From Litorivivens sp041624475 (GTDB taxonomy: Bacteria > Pseudomonadota > Gammaproteobacteria > Pseudomonadales > Spongiibacteraceae): DNA of 64,000 nt. Of this stretch, positions 36,185-44,585 are shown in pieces. Each line of letters starts with the position of its first letter. The first letter of the stretch is position 1. The stretch covers positions 1-64,000 of the forward strand of contig NZ_JBFJUX010000007.1 in NCBI RefSeq assembly GCF_041624475.1, given 5' to 3'. Made by a program: the position numbers and the translations under genes. Under the pieces are notes generated by a model. It had not been told where the DNA came from and searched no databases. It was given only the letters and a program-made list of their open reading frames with translations.

Positions 36185-36322
36185 GTGTGTTCTCGTCTTC
36201 AAGTCAATGATTTGTCAGGCTATGCTGTAAGCCGAAGCCACCATGCTGTGCTATTTTAGCCTTCAGAAGCAAACCCTAAGGTCGGGTCTGTGGTACGTGT
36301 TCGATGTCAGATGGAGAATAGG

Positions 36323-36886
36323 ATGAGTGAAGTGGATCCCGTAATGCTGGTTGACTACGGCCCTTTGAAAGCCTTGATTGGTGTGTGGGAAGGGGATCAG
36401 GGGATGGATATTTCGCCTGAGCCGGCCGACACGGAAGAAAACCCCTACTACGAAACCATTATCTTTGAGGCGGCCGGGGATGTTACCAACGCCGAATCCC
36501 AAAAACTGGCCATCCTGCGCTATCACCAGGTGGTTAAACGGAAAAAGAACGATCAGGTTTTTCACGACCAGATTGGCTACTGGACCTGGGACAAGGCCGA
36601 CAACACGATCTCGTTTTCACTCGCTATCCCGCGGGCGGTCACGGTGCTCGCCGGTGGCACCTGGCAGGAGGGCAGTGACAGCTTGAGCGTTAAAGCCAGC
36701 GCTGATGGTGCTGACTGGGGGATTGCTCAATCACCCTTCATGCTGGAAAAAGCCAAAACCACTGCCTTTGAAATGGATGTGACGGTCAAAGGCGACAGCC
36801 TGCACTACAAGCAAACCACCTTTCTCAGCATTTACGGGCGCGAGTTTCCGCACACCGATGAAAACACGCTCAAGCGTGTGGGTTGA
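36323..36886 (+). CDS. Heme-binding beta-barrel (nitrobindin/FABP-like) protein
   Basis: 187 aa from the ATG at 36323, preceded by GGAGAATAGG. The pattern PLKALIGVWEGDQGMD, the YYETIIFE strand, YHQVVKR, FHDQIGYWTWD and the C-terminal TKG-like strand resemble the DUF1794/THAP4-like heme-binding barrel family. The proximal His typical of nitrobindin was not verified. Role unknown; the nearby globin locus is separated by two genes. Confidence 0.65.
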   Translation: MSEVDPVMLVDYGPLKALIGVWEGDQGMDISPEPADTEENPYYETIIFEAAGDVTNAESQKLAILRYHQVVKRKKNDQVFHDQIGYWTWDKADNTISFSLAIPRAVTVLAGGTWQEGSDSLSVKASADGADWGIAQSPFMLEKAKTTAFEMDVTVKGDSLHYKQTTFLSIYGREFPHTDENTLKRVG

Positions 36887-36896
36887 ATCTGATTTC

Positions 36897-36916
36897 TGCC
36901 CGGCTTTTGCCGGGCA
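36897..36916 (+). terminator. Perfect hairpin between the barrel protein and yaiI
   Basis: TGCCCGGC TTTT GCCGGGCA, an 8-bp stem with tetraloop at 36897-36916, 11 bases after the upstream stop. There is no T-run afterwards. Confidence 0.5.
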
Positions 36917-36938
36917 CTCACTGCCATAACGGTTACTT

Positions 36939-37403
36939 ATGTCTCAAGCTCCCTGTGTATGGGTTGATGCAGATGCCTGCCCAAAAGTAGTTCGCGAAAT
37001 CCTGTTGCGCGCAGCCCAGCGCACCGGCATTCAATTGACCTTCGTTGCCAATCAAGCCGTGCCGGTACCGCCAGCGCCTAATATTAAGGCTGTGCAGGTG
37101 CCGTCCGGCTTTGATATTGCCGACAATGAGATTGTGCGTCGGGCTTCTGCAGGGGATCTGGTTATCACCGGAGATATCCCGCTAGCGGCAGAAGTGATGG
37201 AAAAGGGCGCAGAAGCATTGAACCCTCGCGGTGAACTGTACACGGAAAACACCATTCGCCAGCGCCTGAACATGCGAGATTTTATGGATACCCTGCGCGC
37301 CAGCGGCGTGCAAGGCGGTGGTCCACCTCCCCTGGGGCAGCGCGAGCGCCAGCAGTTTGCCAATGCACTGGATCGGTATCTGGCAAAAGCCGGGTTGGAT
37401 TAA
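36939..37403 (+). CDS. yaiI: YaiI/YqxD family protein (DUF188)
   Basis: 154 aa, full length for the family. The N-terminal VWVDADACPKVVREILLRAA is the family hallmark and belongs to a PIN-like fold; DLVITGDIPLAAEV and ALNPRGELYTENTI follow. The biochemical role is not established. A short palindrome (37408-37419) follows the stop. Confidence 0.92.
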   Translation: MSQAPCVWVDADACPKVVREILLRAAQRTGIQLTFVANQAVPVPPAPNIKAVQVPSGFDIADNEIVRRASAGDLVITGDIPLAAEVMEKGAEALNPRGELYTENTIRQRLNMRDFMDTLRASGVQGGGPPPLGQRERQQFANALDRYLAKAGLD

Positions 37404-37407
37404 AAAT

Positions 37408-37419
37408 TGCGTCGACGCA
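37408..37419. repeat. 12-bp palindrome after yaiI
   Basis: TGCGTCGACGCA, with A-rich bases before and T-rich bases after (37401-37426). It could be a very short terminator hairpin (TGCG TCGA CGCA) in either direction. Confidence 0.35.
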
Positions 37420-37681
37420 TTATTTTGGGGCTATTCTCCTTTGTTGTTTTCCCGCGGCGTGAACCTATTTCGAACGAGGTTCTGAACTCTTTCAGTGCAG
37501 AACGGTGCTCGCTGGTCTTGGCGTTGTGCTACCCAATGCGGTGCGGAGCAGAAGGTTTTTCTGCGTGCAAGTAAAATAAACTCACGCAATTCATAGGGTT
37601 AAACGCTGCGGTCACGGGCGTGGTCGCAAGTTGGCAAGCAAATTGCTGACGGCTAGAAGTAACTAAGCAGCCGACCGAGCC

Positions 37682-39655
37682 ATGAACCCGAGCGTACCCG
37701 AACCACCCAGCAACTCACCGATTATTGTGATTGGCAGTGGGCCCGTTGGTGTAGCGTTCGTACAGAAACTTAAAGCTCGGTTGCCCGCCGTTCGCATTAA
37801 GTTGTTTGGTGCCGAAGAAGCGCCAGCCTATGACCGAATTCGGCTATCTGAACTACTGGCCGGGAAATCCTCTCTTGCCTCCTTGTCACAGGGCATATCC
37901 CTGGATGATGTAGAGTGCTTTTTTCACTGTGCGATTGTCAGTATTGATCCCGAGTCCCGTCACGTTGTCGATCAGAACAACCAGATTCACCCTTATTCAC
38001 GCCTGATCATTGCAACCGGTTCGCGGCCTTATCGGCCCTCGATCCCCGGTGTCGATCTCAAGCGTGTATATACCTTCCGCGATCTGCGCGATACCGAACA
38101 CCTGGTGGCACGTCGCGCCGCCAGCCAGCATACGGTTGTGGTGGGCGGTGGCTTGTTAGGACTGGAAGCGGCGGCTGCCATGGCGCGGCTGAATACGCGT
38201 GTCAGTGTGGTGCAGCAGGCGAGCCACTTGATGAATCGACAGCTGGATGAGCGAGCGGCGAGCTTGTTGGAAGCGTCCCTGCGCGAACGGGTTTCCGAGG
38301 TGTACACGGGGAGTGGTGTGCGGGAAATACTGCCTGCGTCGCAATCTGCGCATGCCGTTGGCGGAGTCGTCTTGCGCAATGCCAATGTGATTGCCTGTGA
38401 CACGGTGATTATCGCGGCCGGCATCGAGCCTAATACCGAGCTGGCAAAGGCCAGTGGTATAGCGGTTGGCAGAGGCATCAAGGTGAATACTCGCCTTGAG
38501 ACCAACGTCGCAGGCATTTACGCCATCGGTGAATGTGCCGAGTTCGCGGGTCAGCTCTACGGATTGGTTGCCCCAGGGATAGAGCAGGCGGGGGTGCTGG
38601 CCGCGGCAATCGCCGGTCAGGAAGTTGCCTATCTGGGATCACTGAGTGCGTCCAAGCTTAAGGTTGCCGGTGAGTCTGTTTTCAGCGCCGGTGAGATCCA
38701 CAGTGACGAAACCACACTGCCATTGCAGTCCGTCGAATACTATGACCCCGAAAAATTACTTTATCGCAAGCTGCTGGTCAGTCGCGGGCAATTAGTCGGT
38801 GCGCTGGGCTATGGGGAGTGGGAAGAGACACCGCGCCTGCAGAGCGCCATAAGCGAGCAACGTCGGGTATTTTTCTGGCAGCTTTGGCGTTTCCAGAAGA
38901 CGGGCAGTTTATGGCCTCAGCTTGAGCAAACCGAGGTTGCATCCTGGCCTGCGAGTGCGCGGGTCTGTAATTGTCGCGGTGTTACGCGTGGTGAATTAAG
39001 CCGGGCAATACAGGGTGGTTGTCAAACCGTTACTGAAATTACTCAGGCAACCGGCGCTGCAGGTGTGTGCGGCAGTTGTGAGCCCTTGTTGCAAAACCTG
39101 CTGGGCGAGCCGGAACGGTCGTCCTTTTCGAGTGGCTCCACCGCACTGGCTTTATTGGCTGCACTGGCGAGTGTATTGCTGGTCGGCTTTGTACAAATCG
39201 ATATGCAGCCCAGCCCCTCCATTCAATCCCTGCCCTGGTGGGAGCGACTCTGGTCTCATTCCGACTATAAGCAGTACACGGGCTTTACCCTGCTGGGTCT
39301 GCTGGCGCTGGGTTTACTGGTTTCATTAAAAAAGCGTCTGTTACCGGACAAACTGCGGGGCCACTTTTCTTACTGGCGCTTGTGGCATGTATTCAGCGGT
39401 GTAACCGCGCTGCTGCTACTTGGCCTGCATACGGGGTTCGAGCTCGGCGACAATTTGAATCGTTGGCTGATCTTGAATTTTCTGGCGCTGAGCGCGCTGG
39501 GTGCTGTGGTGGGTCTGGTGGCCTCTTTTGAAGGAAAGCTCCCCGCCCGCTTGGGTAAACAGGCGCGGCACTGGAGCCAATGGGCACATCTGCTGGTGTC
39601 CTGGCCACTGCCTGCGCTGCTCTCTTTTCATATTCTTTCGGTGTATTACTTTTGA
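37682..39655 (+). CDS. NirB-like flavoprotein fused to BFD [2Fe-2S] and a diheme b-type membrane domain
   Basis: 657 aa in three parts. Residues 1 to about 410 are a pyridine nucleotide-disulfide oxidoreductase domain like that of NirB: FAD loop VIGSGPVGVAF, NAD(P) loop VVGGGLLGLEAAAAM, and TNVAGIYAIGECAEF for FAD. Residues about 425-475 are a BFD-like [2Fe-2S] domain with C429, C431, C463 and C466. From about 485 on there are five membrane segments. Two of these carry H-X13-H pairs (H569/H583 and H636/H650), the spacing of diheme b cytochromes and ferric reductases. Predicted path: NAD(P)H to FAD to iron-sulphur to two hemes b. It heads a five-gene locus. Confidence 0.85.
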   Translation: MNPSVPEPPSNSPIIVIGSGPVGVAFVQKLKARLPAVRIKLFGAEEAPAYDRIRLSELLAGKSSLASLSQGISLDDVECFFHCAIVSIDPESRHVVDQNNQIHPYSRLIIATGSRPYRPSIPGVDLKRVYTFRDLRDTEHLVARRAASQHTVVVGGGLLGLEAAAAMARLNTRVSVVQQASHLMNRQLDERAASLLEASLRERVSEVYTGSGVREILPASQSAHAVGGVVLRNANVIACDTVIIAAGIEPNTELAKASGIAVGRGIKVNTRLETNVAGIYAIGECAEFAGQLYGLVAPGIEQAGVLAAAIAGQEVAYLGSLSASKLKVAGESVFSAGEIHSDETTLPLQSVEYYDPEKLLYRKLLVSRGQLVGALGYGEWEETPRLQSAISEQRRVFFWQLWRFQKTGSLWPQLEQTEVASWPASARVCNCRGVTRGELSRAIQGGCQTVTEITQATGAAGVCGSCEPLLQNLLGEPERSSFSSGSTALALLAALASVLLVGFVQIDMQPSPSIQSLPWWERLWSHSDYKQYTGFTLLGLLALGLLVSLKKRLLPDKLRGHFSYWRLWHVFSGVTALLLLGLHTGFELGDNLNRWLILNFLALSALGAVVGLVASFEGKLPARLGKQARHWSQWAHLLVSWPLPALLSFHILSVYYF

Positions 39656-40950
39656 AGGCGCTCTCGACAAAAACAGTGCTCTGGAGCCTGTGGACGACGG
39701 CTGTTATCGGGCTGAGTGTCTGGTTGTCCTGGCCGCTGATTTTTGAAGAGCAGCAGGATATCTTTCTGGCGGGCGCAGCGACACACGGGCATCACCAGAT
39801 AGAGCTGGCTTGCAATGCCTGTCACACCTCACCGTTTGGCGGCAAAGAAGTGCTGCAGAGCGCCTGTATTGCCTGTCACGGAGCTGAACTCAAAGCGGTG
39901 AGTGACTCACATCCCACCAAAAAATTTACCGATCCGCGCAATGCCGACATTATCGAACGGCTGGATGCGCGTTACTGCATTGCCTGTCACGCCGAACATC
40001 AGTTAGAGCGAACGCGGCCCATGGGGGTGACACTGCCGGAGGATTTCTGTTTCGAGTGTCACGAGGACGTTGGACGTGAGAGACCCTCCCACGCCGGCAT
40101 GGGTTTCGAAACCTGTGCATCAGCTGGCTGCCACAATTTTCACGACAACCTCGCCCTCTATGAAGATTTTTTGCTGAAGCACAGCAGCGATCCCTGGCTG
40201 CTCGAAACGCAGCGGATGCTGGAGCAGCCACCTCAGCGAGGAGACCTCGCGGCGCGGGTGGAGCCGGATGCTCCGAACTCTGTTGTGACTGACGAGGCAG
40301 TGACTGCGGAATGGCAACACTCGGCTCACGCTGCGGCTGGTGTGAACTGTAGCGACTGCCACGGTAGTGAACAGCAGTGGCAGCCCAAGCCGCTACAGTC
40401 CGTTTGCGCGGGCTGCCATGAACAGCAATTCGCGGGATTTACTGCTGGCAAGCACGGCATGCGCTTGGCGCAGGGGCTTTCGCCAATGGTGGTGGATCAA
40501 GCCAGAATTGCGATGAAACCAGAAGCGGGGCACCGTGAACTTACCTGCAACAGTTGTCATTCGGCGCATGCTTATGATCGCCAAGTCGCGGCAGTCGATT
40601 CCTGTCAGTCCTGCCACGATTCAGAGCACAGCCGAAACTATGCTCAGTCCCCTCATGCGGGCCTTGAAGCGCCGGTGACCTGCGCTACCTGCCATATGCC
40701 CCGTCAGGAAAGCCCGGGCGGCGGATTTCACGTGCAGCATAACCAGAGTGACAACCTTCGCCCCAACGAAAAAATGATCCGCAGTGTTTGTCTTGACTGC
40801 CACGGCCTCGGCTTTGCCATTGATGCCTTAGCAGACGAGGCTTTGATCAATCGCAATTTTACCGGTCGTCCAGCCCTCCATATTGAATCCATCGACATGG
40901 CGGTGGATCGGGCAAAAGATGCTCCGACTCTGGATAAAAGTTACCAATGA
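39652..40950 (+). CDS. Membrane-anchored multiheme cytochrome c (eleven heme motifs)
   Basis: 432 aa. I chose TTG at 39652, overlapping the previous stop as TTGA; upstream open sequence overlaps the flavoprotein. An N-terminal segment (about residues 8-30) anchors it, with the rest periplasmic. Ten CxxCH motifs (CNACH, CIACH twice, CFECH, CSDCH, CAGCH, CNSCH, CQSCH, CATCH, CLDCH) and one CX4CH (CASAGCH) give eleven predicted hemes. Extra histidines could be distal ligands. It resembles cytochrome c3/NapC-NrfH-type carriers loosely; no named family is certain. Likely partner of the upstream flavoprotein. Confidence 0.85.
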   Translation: MKALSTKTVLWSLWTTAVIGLSVWLSWPLIFEEQQDIFLAGAATHGHHQIELACNACHTSPFGGKEVLQSACIACHGAELKAVSDSHPTKKFTDPRNADIIERLDARYCIACHAEHQLERTRPMGVTLPEDFCFECHEDVGRERPSHAGMGFETCASAGCHNFHDNLALYEDFLLKHSSDPWLLETQRMLEQPPQRGDLAARVEPDAPNSVVTDEAVTAEWQHSAHAAAGVNCSDCHGSEQQWQPKPLQSVCAGCHEQQFAGFTAGKHGMRLAQGLSPMVVDQARIAMKPEAGHRELTCNSCHSAHAYDRQVAAVDSCQSCHDSEHSRNYAQSPHAGLEAPVTCATCHMPRQESPGGGFHVQHNQSDNLRPNEKMIRSVCLDCHGLGFAIDALADEALINRNFTGRPALHIESIDMAVDRAKDAPTLDKSYQ

Positions 40951-40975
40951 TGCTTCTCAAGCAAGGAGAAAACCG

Positions 40976-41566
40976 ATGAAAAATACGCTTAAATCTCGCG
41001 CAGCTCTGTCTGTTCCCCTGTTGTGTGCCACCTTACTGATAACAGGTGGCTGCGGGCAGAAAGAAGCCGCAGGTATTGATCCCAAGTTATATACCGATTC
41101 GCTGTTTGCCGTAATGAATGCAGACAGAGCCAATTACACAAAGCTTATTATCGGGCGTCTGGGGCCAAAGGGGGCTGATGCGATCAAGCCGAATGAGCAT
41201 TGGGAGGATCTTGCCAATGGTGCGCCCTTGCCCGCCCAAATGTTCCGGTTCGGCGCAGAAGTTGTTGCGGAAACCACTGATGACTTCACCTATTCGCTGC
41301 AATCCATCTGGCCGATCAATAGCCAGAATGCGCCGCGCACTGACATAGAGAAAGCCGGTCTGCAACACATTGCGGATAACCCGGGCTCCAATTTCTACGG
41401 CGAAGAGCAGCTGGGTGGGGTGAATTACTTTACCGCGGTCTACCCGGATGTTGCTGTGGCGGCGCCCTGTGCTGACTGTCACAACAATCACAAGGATTCG
41501 CCTCGTCGCGACTTCAAATTGGGTGACGTGATGGGCGGGGTCGTTATTCGCGTACCGCTGGACTAA
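40976..41566 (+). CDS. DUF3365-type (Tll0287-like) heme lipoprotein
   Basis: 196 aa from ATG 40976, with AGGAGA upstream. The N terminus has a lipobox ending GGC, so the protein is lipid-anchored. The domain has the GPKGADAIKPNEHWEDLANG and QSIWPINSQNAPRTDIEKAG pattern and a single CADCH heme site with DVMGGVVIRVPL at the end, as in DUF3365 proteins, which are heme sensors or redox proteins. In this locus a redox role is more likely, because no kinase is attached. Confidence 0.8.
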   Translation: MKNTLKSRAALSVPLLCATLLITGGCGQKEAAGIDPKLYTDSLFAVMNADRANYTKLIIGRLGPKGADAIKPNEHWEDLANGAPLPAQMFRFGAEVVAETTDDFTYSLQSIWPINSQNAPRTDIEKAGLQHIADNPGSNFYGEEQLGGVNYFTAVYPDVAVAAPCADCHNNHKDSPRRDFKLGDVMGGVVIRVPLD

Positions 41567-41588
41567 CACTGCACGTCAGGAGGGAATC

Positions 41589-41936
41589 ATGGTGCCCAGG
41601 GCGATGATCGTATTCGGCTGTCTCATCCTGTTGGCAGCCTGTGACAGCAAGCAGACGCCAACGACTGCATTGACGCCGGAGTTGCAGGCTGGCAAAGGGG
41701 TTGTCGAGGCTAATTGCGTTGTTTGCCACAAGCCCGGCATCAATGGCGCTCCCATTATTGGCAATCCGAAAATGTGGCAGCGGCGGATCGCCCAGGGACA
41801 GGACGTCCTCGTTCAGCATGCGATTGACGGCTACAACTACGACATGATGCCGCCGCGGGGCGGCAATCCGGAATTATCCGACAACGATATACGCCTGGCT
41901 GTTGCCTATCTGGTCAGCCAGGTTGCAGATCACTAA
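41589..41936 (+). CDS. Small c-type cytochrome lipoprotein (c5-like)
   Basis: 115 aa. Signal peptide with lipobox LLAAC (Cys near residue 18). One heme site CVVCH followed by GAPIIGNPKMW; the axial methionine is probably in YDMMPPRGGNPELSD, the pattern of cytochrome c5. A mobile or anchored periplasmic electron carrier. RBS AGGAGG at 41579-41584. Confidence 0.88.
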   Translation: MVPRAMIVFGCLILLAACDSKQTPTTALTPELQAGKGVVEANCVVCHKPGINGAPIIGNPKMWQRRIAQGQDVLVQHAIDGYNYDMMPPRGGNPELSDNDIRLAVAYLVSQVADH

Positions 41937-41950
41937 AAGAGGACCTACTC

Positions 41951-42364
41951 GTGGACGCAAAAACCATTACGCTGGTGCAGGAAAGCTGGGCCAAAGTTGA
42001 ACCTATCAGTATGACAGCCGCAGATCTGTTCTACGCCAAGCTGTTTGAGCTCGACCCCGGCCTGGAGCCACTATTCAAGGGGGATATGACCCAACAGAAA
42101 GGAAAATTGATGCAGATGATTGGCACTGCGGTAAAAATGCTGAATCGCCTGGACGAGCTGGTGCCGGTGGTGGTCAAGCTGGGTGAGCGCCATATCGACT
42201 ATGGTGTGGCGGCCAAAGACTACGATACTGTCGGCGCAGCCTTGCTGGATACCCTTTCCAAAGGCCTGGGAGATGAATTCACGCCAGAGGTTGAGAAGGC
42301 CTGGACAGAGGTTTATGGCGTGCTGGCAGAAACGATGTTGAGCGCGGAAAGTACACCGGCTTAA
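41951..42364 (+). CDS. Single-domain globin
   Basis: 137 aa, cytoplasmic, GTG start after AAAAGAGGA. Proximal His F8 is H81 in LGERHIDYGV; by alignment with neuroglobin-like bacterial globins distal E7 is Q49 and CD1 is F42. There is no reductase domain, unlike flavohemoglobin. Such globins bind oxygen and nitric oxide. Being last in a locus with an NAD(P)H flavoprotein and periplasmic cytochromes, a role in NO handling or oxygen supply is plausible but not shown. Confidence 0.88.
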   Translation: MDAKTITLVQESWAKVEPISMTAADLFYAKLFELDPGLEPLFKGDMTQQKGKLMQMIGTAVKMLNRLDELVPVVVKLGERHIDYGVAAKDYDTVGAALLDTLSKGLGDEFTPEVEKAWTEVYGVLAETMLSAESTPA

Positions 42365-42373
42365 AAAGAAAAA

Positions 42374-42405
42374 AGCCGCGGATCACCGGGACAGTGACCG
42401 CGGCT
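42374..42405. terminator. Terminator shared by convergent genes
   Basis: AGCCGCGG (42374-42381) pairs with CCGCGGCT (42398-42405), with TCAC / GTGA continuing inside. The A-run at 42363-42374 gives a U-run on the minus strand, so it is best as terminator for the minus-strand gene 42428-42715, and perhaps also ends the globin locus. Confidence 0.75.
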
Positions 42406-42427
42406 GAAAACATAAAAATAAAAGTGA

Positions 42428-42715
42428 CTAGTTTTTGGCGAGGTTGCTAAATCGGACAGATTGTTGGTTGATGCCGTCGGCGAGAGATTTCAACCTGCCA
42501 ATATGATAATTATAAGAAAAGCAACTGAGCTGTGCGCAGGCAGTCAGTACTTGTTCCGCAGAACGGATGTAGTGTTGAATGATGCTGACCGCTTTTTTCA
42601 TTTCTTCGTAGCTCGCCTCCTGCGCAGTCGGGACTGCAGGCGATCCTTTAAAGATGGATAGAGAGCAATCGGCAAATGCCGGTTTGGTGCCCGCCAAAAT
42701 CAGCAGGGCTAACAA
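42428..42715 (-). CDS. Small exported protein of unknown function
   Basis: 95 aa counted from a TTG. The mature part has three cysteines (DCSLS and LTACAQLSC) and predicted helices. The frame stays open about 13 codons further upstream and would add a basic stretch (PRQRS) that makes a better signal peptide before LLALLILAG and the cleavage site AFA|DC. The true start is therefore unclear and may be a rare ATT near 42754. No family recognised. Confidence 0.55.
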   Translation of the reverse strand: MLALLILAGTKPAFADCSLSIFKGSPAVPTAQEASYEEMKKAVSIIQHYIRSAEQVLTACAQLSCFSYNYHIGRLKSLADGINQQSVRFSNLAKN

Positions 42716-42796
42716 AGTGTGTTGTAAAGAGCGCTGTCGTGGTGCGATATCAATTTAGTAGACTCTATATTTTCCGAAACACAGTCAGGGTGATTA

Positions 42797-43834
42797 ATGG
42801 CCAGTCAGAAGAAAGACAACGCTCTCCCGAAAGTCTGCATATACGGTGCCGGCAGTATTGGTGTCTATGTAGGTGGGCGGCTGCAGGCCGCTGGTGTTGA
42901 AGTCAGCTTTATCGGACGTCAGCGCATCGCTGACCAGGTGGCAGCGCATGGACTGCGACTGACGGACTGGCAGGGGGCCGATATTCAGCTGCCTGCGAAG
43001 GCGGTTCACTTTGCGACCGATGATGCGGCGATTAGCGCGGCGGATATCATTATTGTGACGGTGAAATCTGCGGCTACTGACGAGGTCGGGCGGGCATTGG
43101 CCGGCCGAATCAAGCCTGATGTTGTGGTGGTCAGCCTGCAGAACGGCATTGGCAATGCGCGTACGCTGGCAAAGTACCTGCCGGACAACCCTGTGTTGAC
43201 CGCGATGATCTCCTTCAATGTGCTGCAGCGAGGCGATGGCCATTTCCACGCGGGTACCGAAGGGGAGTTGATGTCTGACCCTCACCCCCAGCTAGAAGTG
43301 CTGCTGCCGTATTTTCAGGCCGGTGACCTGCCTCTGGAGCTGAGGGCCGATATGCATGAAGTGCAGTGGGCCAAACTGTTGATGAACCTCAACAATGCGC
43401 TTAATGCGCTGTCCGGTATCCCGCTGCACGATGAATTGTCACAGCGGGACTACCGCCGCTGTCTGGCGATGTTGATTGAAGAAACGCTGACGATACTCAA
43501 GCGCAGTGACATTCGCCCGGCCCGGCTGATGCCCGTGCCAATGCGGATGCTGCCCTGGATTCTGAAATCACCCGACTGGCTATTTACCCGCCTTGCCAAA
43601 CAGATGCTGGCAATTGACCCGCTGGCGCGTTCGTCCATGTGGGAGGATCTGGAAGCGGGACGTGTAACCGAAATCGACTGGATCAATGGTGAAGTCGTCC
43701 GCCAGGCAGAGAAAGCGGGCGCCACTGCACCGGCGAATCAGCGAATAATTGCGTTGATCCGGGCCGCAGAAAGCGGCGGCAAGCGCGACTGGTCCGGCGC
43801 TGAATTGCTGCGCGAATTGAAGGAGGCGGTATGA
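42797..43834 (+). CDS. Ketopantoate reductase-like (PanE/ApbA) oxidoreductase
   Basis: 345 aa. N-terminal Rossmann loop VCIYGAGSIGVYVGGRL, IIVTVKSAATDEV, LQNGIGNARTL, then the C-terminal helical domain with WAKLLMNLNNALNAL (catalytic Lys) and SSMWEDLEAGRVTEIDWINGEV, as in 2-dehydropantoate 2-reductases. It shares an ATGA overlap with an SDR gene, so a catabolic role on another 2-oxo acid is as likely as pantothenate synthesis. Confidence 0.85.
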   Translation: MASQKKDNALPKVCIYGAGSIGVYVGGRLQAAGVEVSFIGRQRIADQVAAHGLRLTDWQGADIQLPAKAVHFATDDAAISAADIIIVTVKSAATDEVGRALAGRIKPDVVVVSLQNGIGNARTLAKYLPDNPVLTAMISFNVLQRGDGHFHAGTEGELMSDPHPQLEVLLPYFQAGDLPLELRADMHEVQWAKLLMNLNNALNALSGIPLHDELSQRDYRRCLAMLIEETLTILKRSDIRPARLMPVPMRMLPWILKSPDWLFTRLAKQMLAIDPLARSSMWEDLEAGRVTEIDWINGEVVRQAEKAGATAPANQRIIALIRAAESGGKRDWSGAELLRELKEAV

Positions 43835-44583
43835 GTCTGGCAGGAAAGTCTGTGATGATCACCGGCGCGGCCTCGGGTATTGGCGCCGCCTGCGCACACA
43901 AAGCCGCCGCCGACGGGGCGCGCTTGTTGCTGTGTGATATGGACGTTGAGCGCGGCGAAGCTTTGCGTCAGGACTTGGCATCAAAAGGCGCCGACTGCTA
44001 CTTCCATGTCTGCAATGTGACGGCGGAAGAGGATATTGAAACGGCGGTGCGAAAGGCCAACAAGTATTTCGGTCAGCTCGACTGTGCCGTCAATAACGCT
44101 GGCATCACAGGCCCTGCGGCGGCGCTTGAAAGCTATCGACTTGAGGATTGGAATCAGGTTATCGCCACCAATCTGACGTCTGTATTTCTATGCGTTAAAC
44201 ACCAGCTGGCGACCATGAAGGCGCAAGGATGTGGCGCTATAGTCAATGTGGCCTCGGGGGCGGGTTTGATTGGCACGGCGAATCTGGTGGCCTACTGCGC
44301 TTCCAAACACGGGGTGCTGGGTATTACCAAAACGGCGGTGGCGGAAAACCCGCGCTCGGGCGTGAGAATCAATGCCGTACTGCCTGGCTCAACCCGCACG
44401 CCGATGCTTGAGCAGAGCATGGCCAACCCTGAGGTCGGAAAAATGATCCTCGGCAGTATCCCCTGCGGCCGGCTGGCTGAGCCCGAGGAAATTGCCGAAG
44501 CGATACTGTGGTTGTGTTCCGATGCGGCCGGGTACGTGAACGGGCAATCGCTGGTGGTTGATAACGGCGGCCTGTCGCGTTGA
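43831..44583 (+). CDS. Short-chain dehydrogenase/reductase
   Basis: 250 aa classical SDR. Cofactor loop TGAASGIGAACAHKAA, NNAGITGPAA, the catalytic serine in VNVASGAGLIG and YCASK (Y-x3-K), and the C-terminal GYVNGQSLVVDNGG. The acidic residue after the second strand (CDMDVERGE) favours NAD. Substrate unknown. Coupled to the upstream reductase by ATGA. Confidence 0.9.
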   Translation: MSLAGKSVMITGAASGIGAACAHKAAADGARLLLCDMDVERGEALRQDLASKGADCYFHVCNVTAEEDIETAVRKANKYFGQLDCAVNNAGITGPAAALESYRLEDWNQVIATNLTSVFLCVKHQLATMKAQGCGAIVNVASGAGLIGTANLVAYCASKHGVLGITKTAVAENPRSGVRINAVLPGSTRTPMLEQSMANPEVGKMILGSIPCGRLAEPEEIAEAILWLCSDAAGYVNGQSLVVDNGGLSR

Positions 44584-44585
44584 GA

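Noticed and set aside
37404..37681. FNR-type or other NO/oxygen regulator site before the redox locus
   Set aside because: No TTGAT-N4-ATCAA-like site was found in the 278-base leader, though the locus content made it worth searching.
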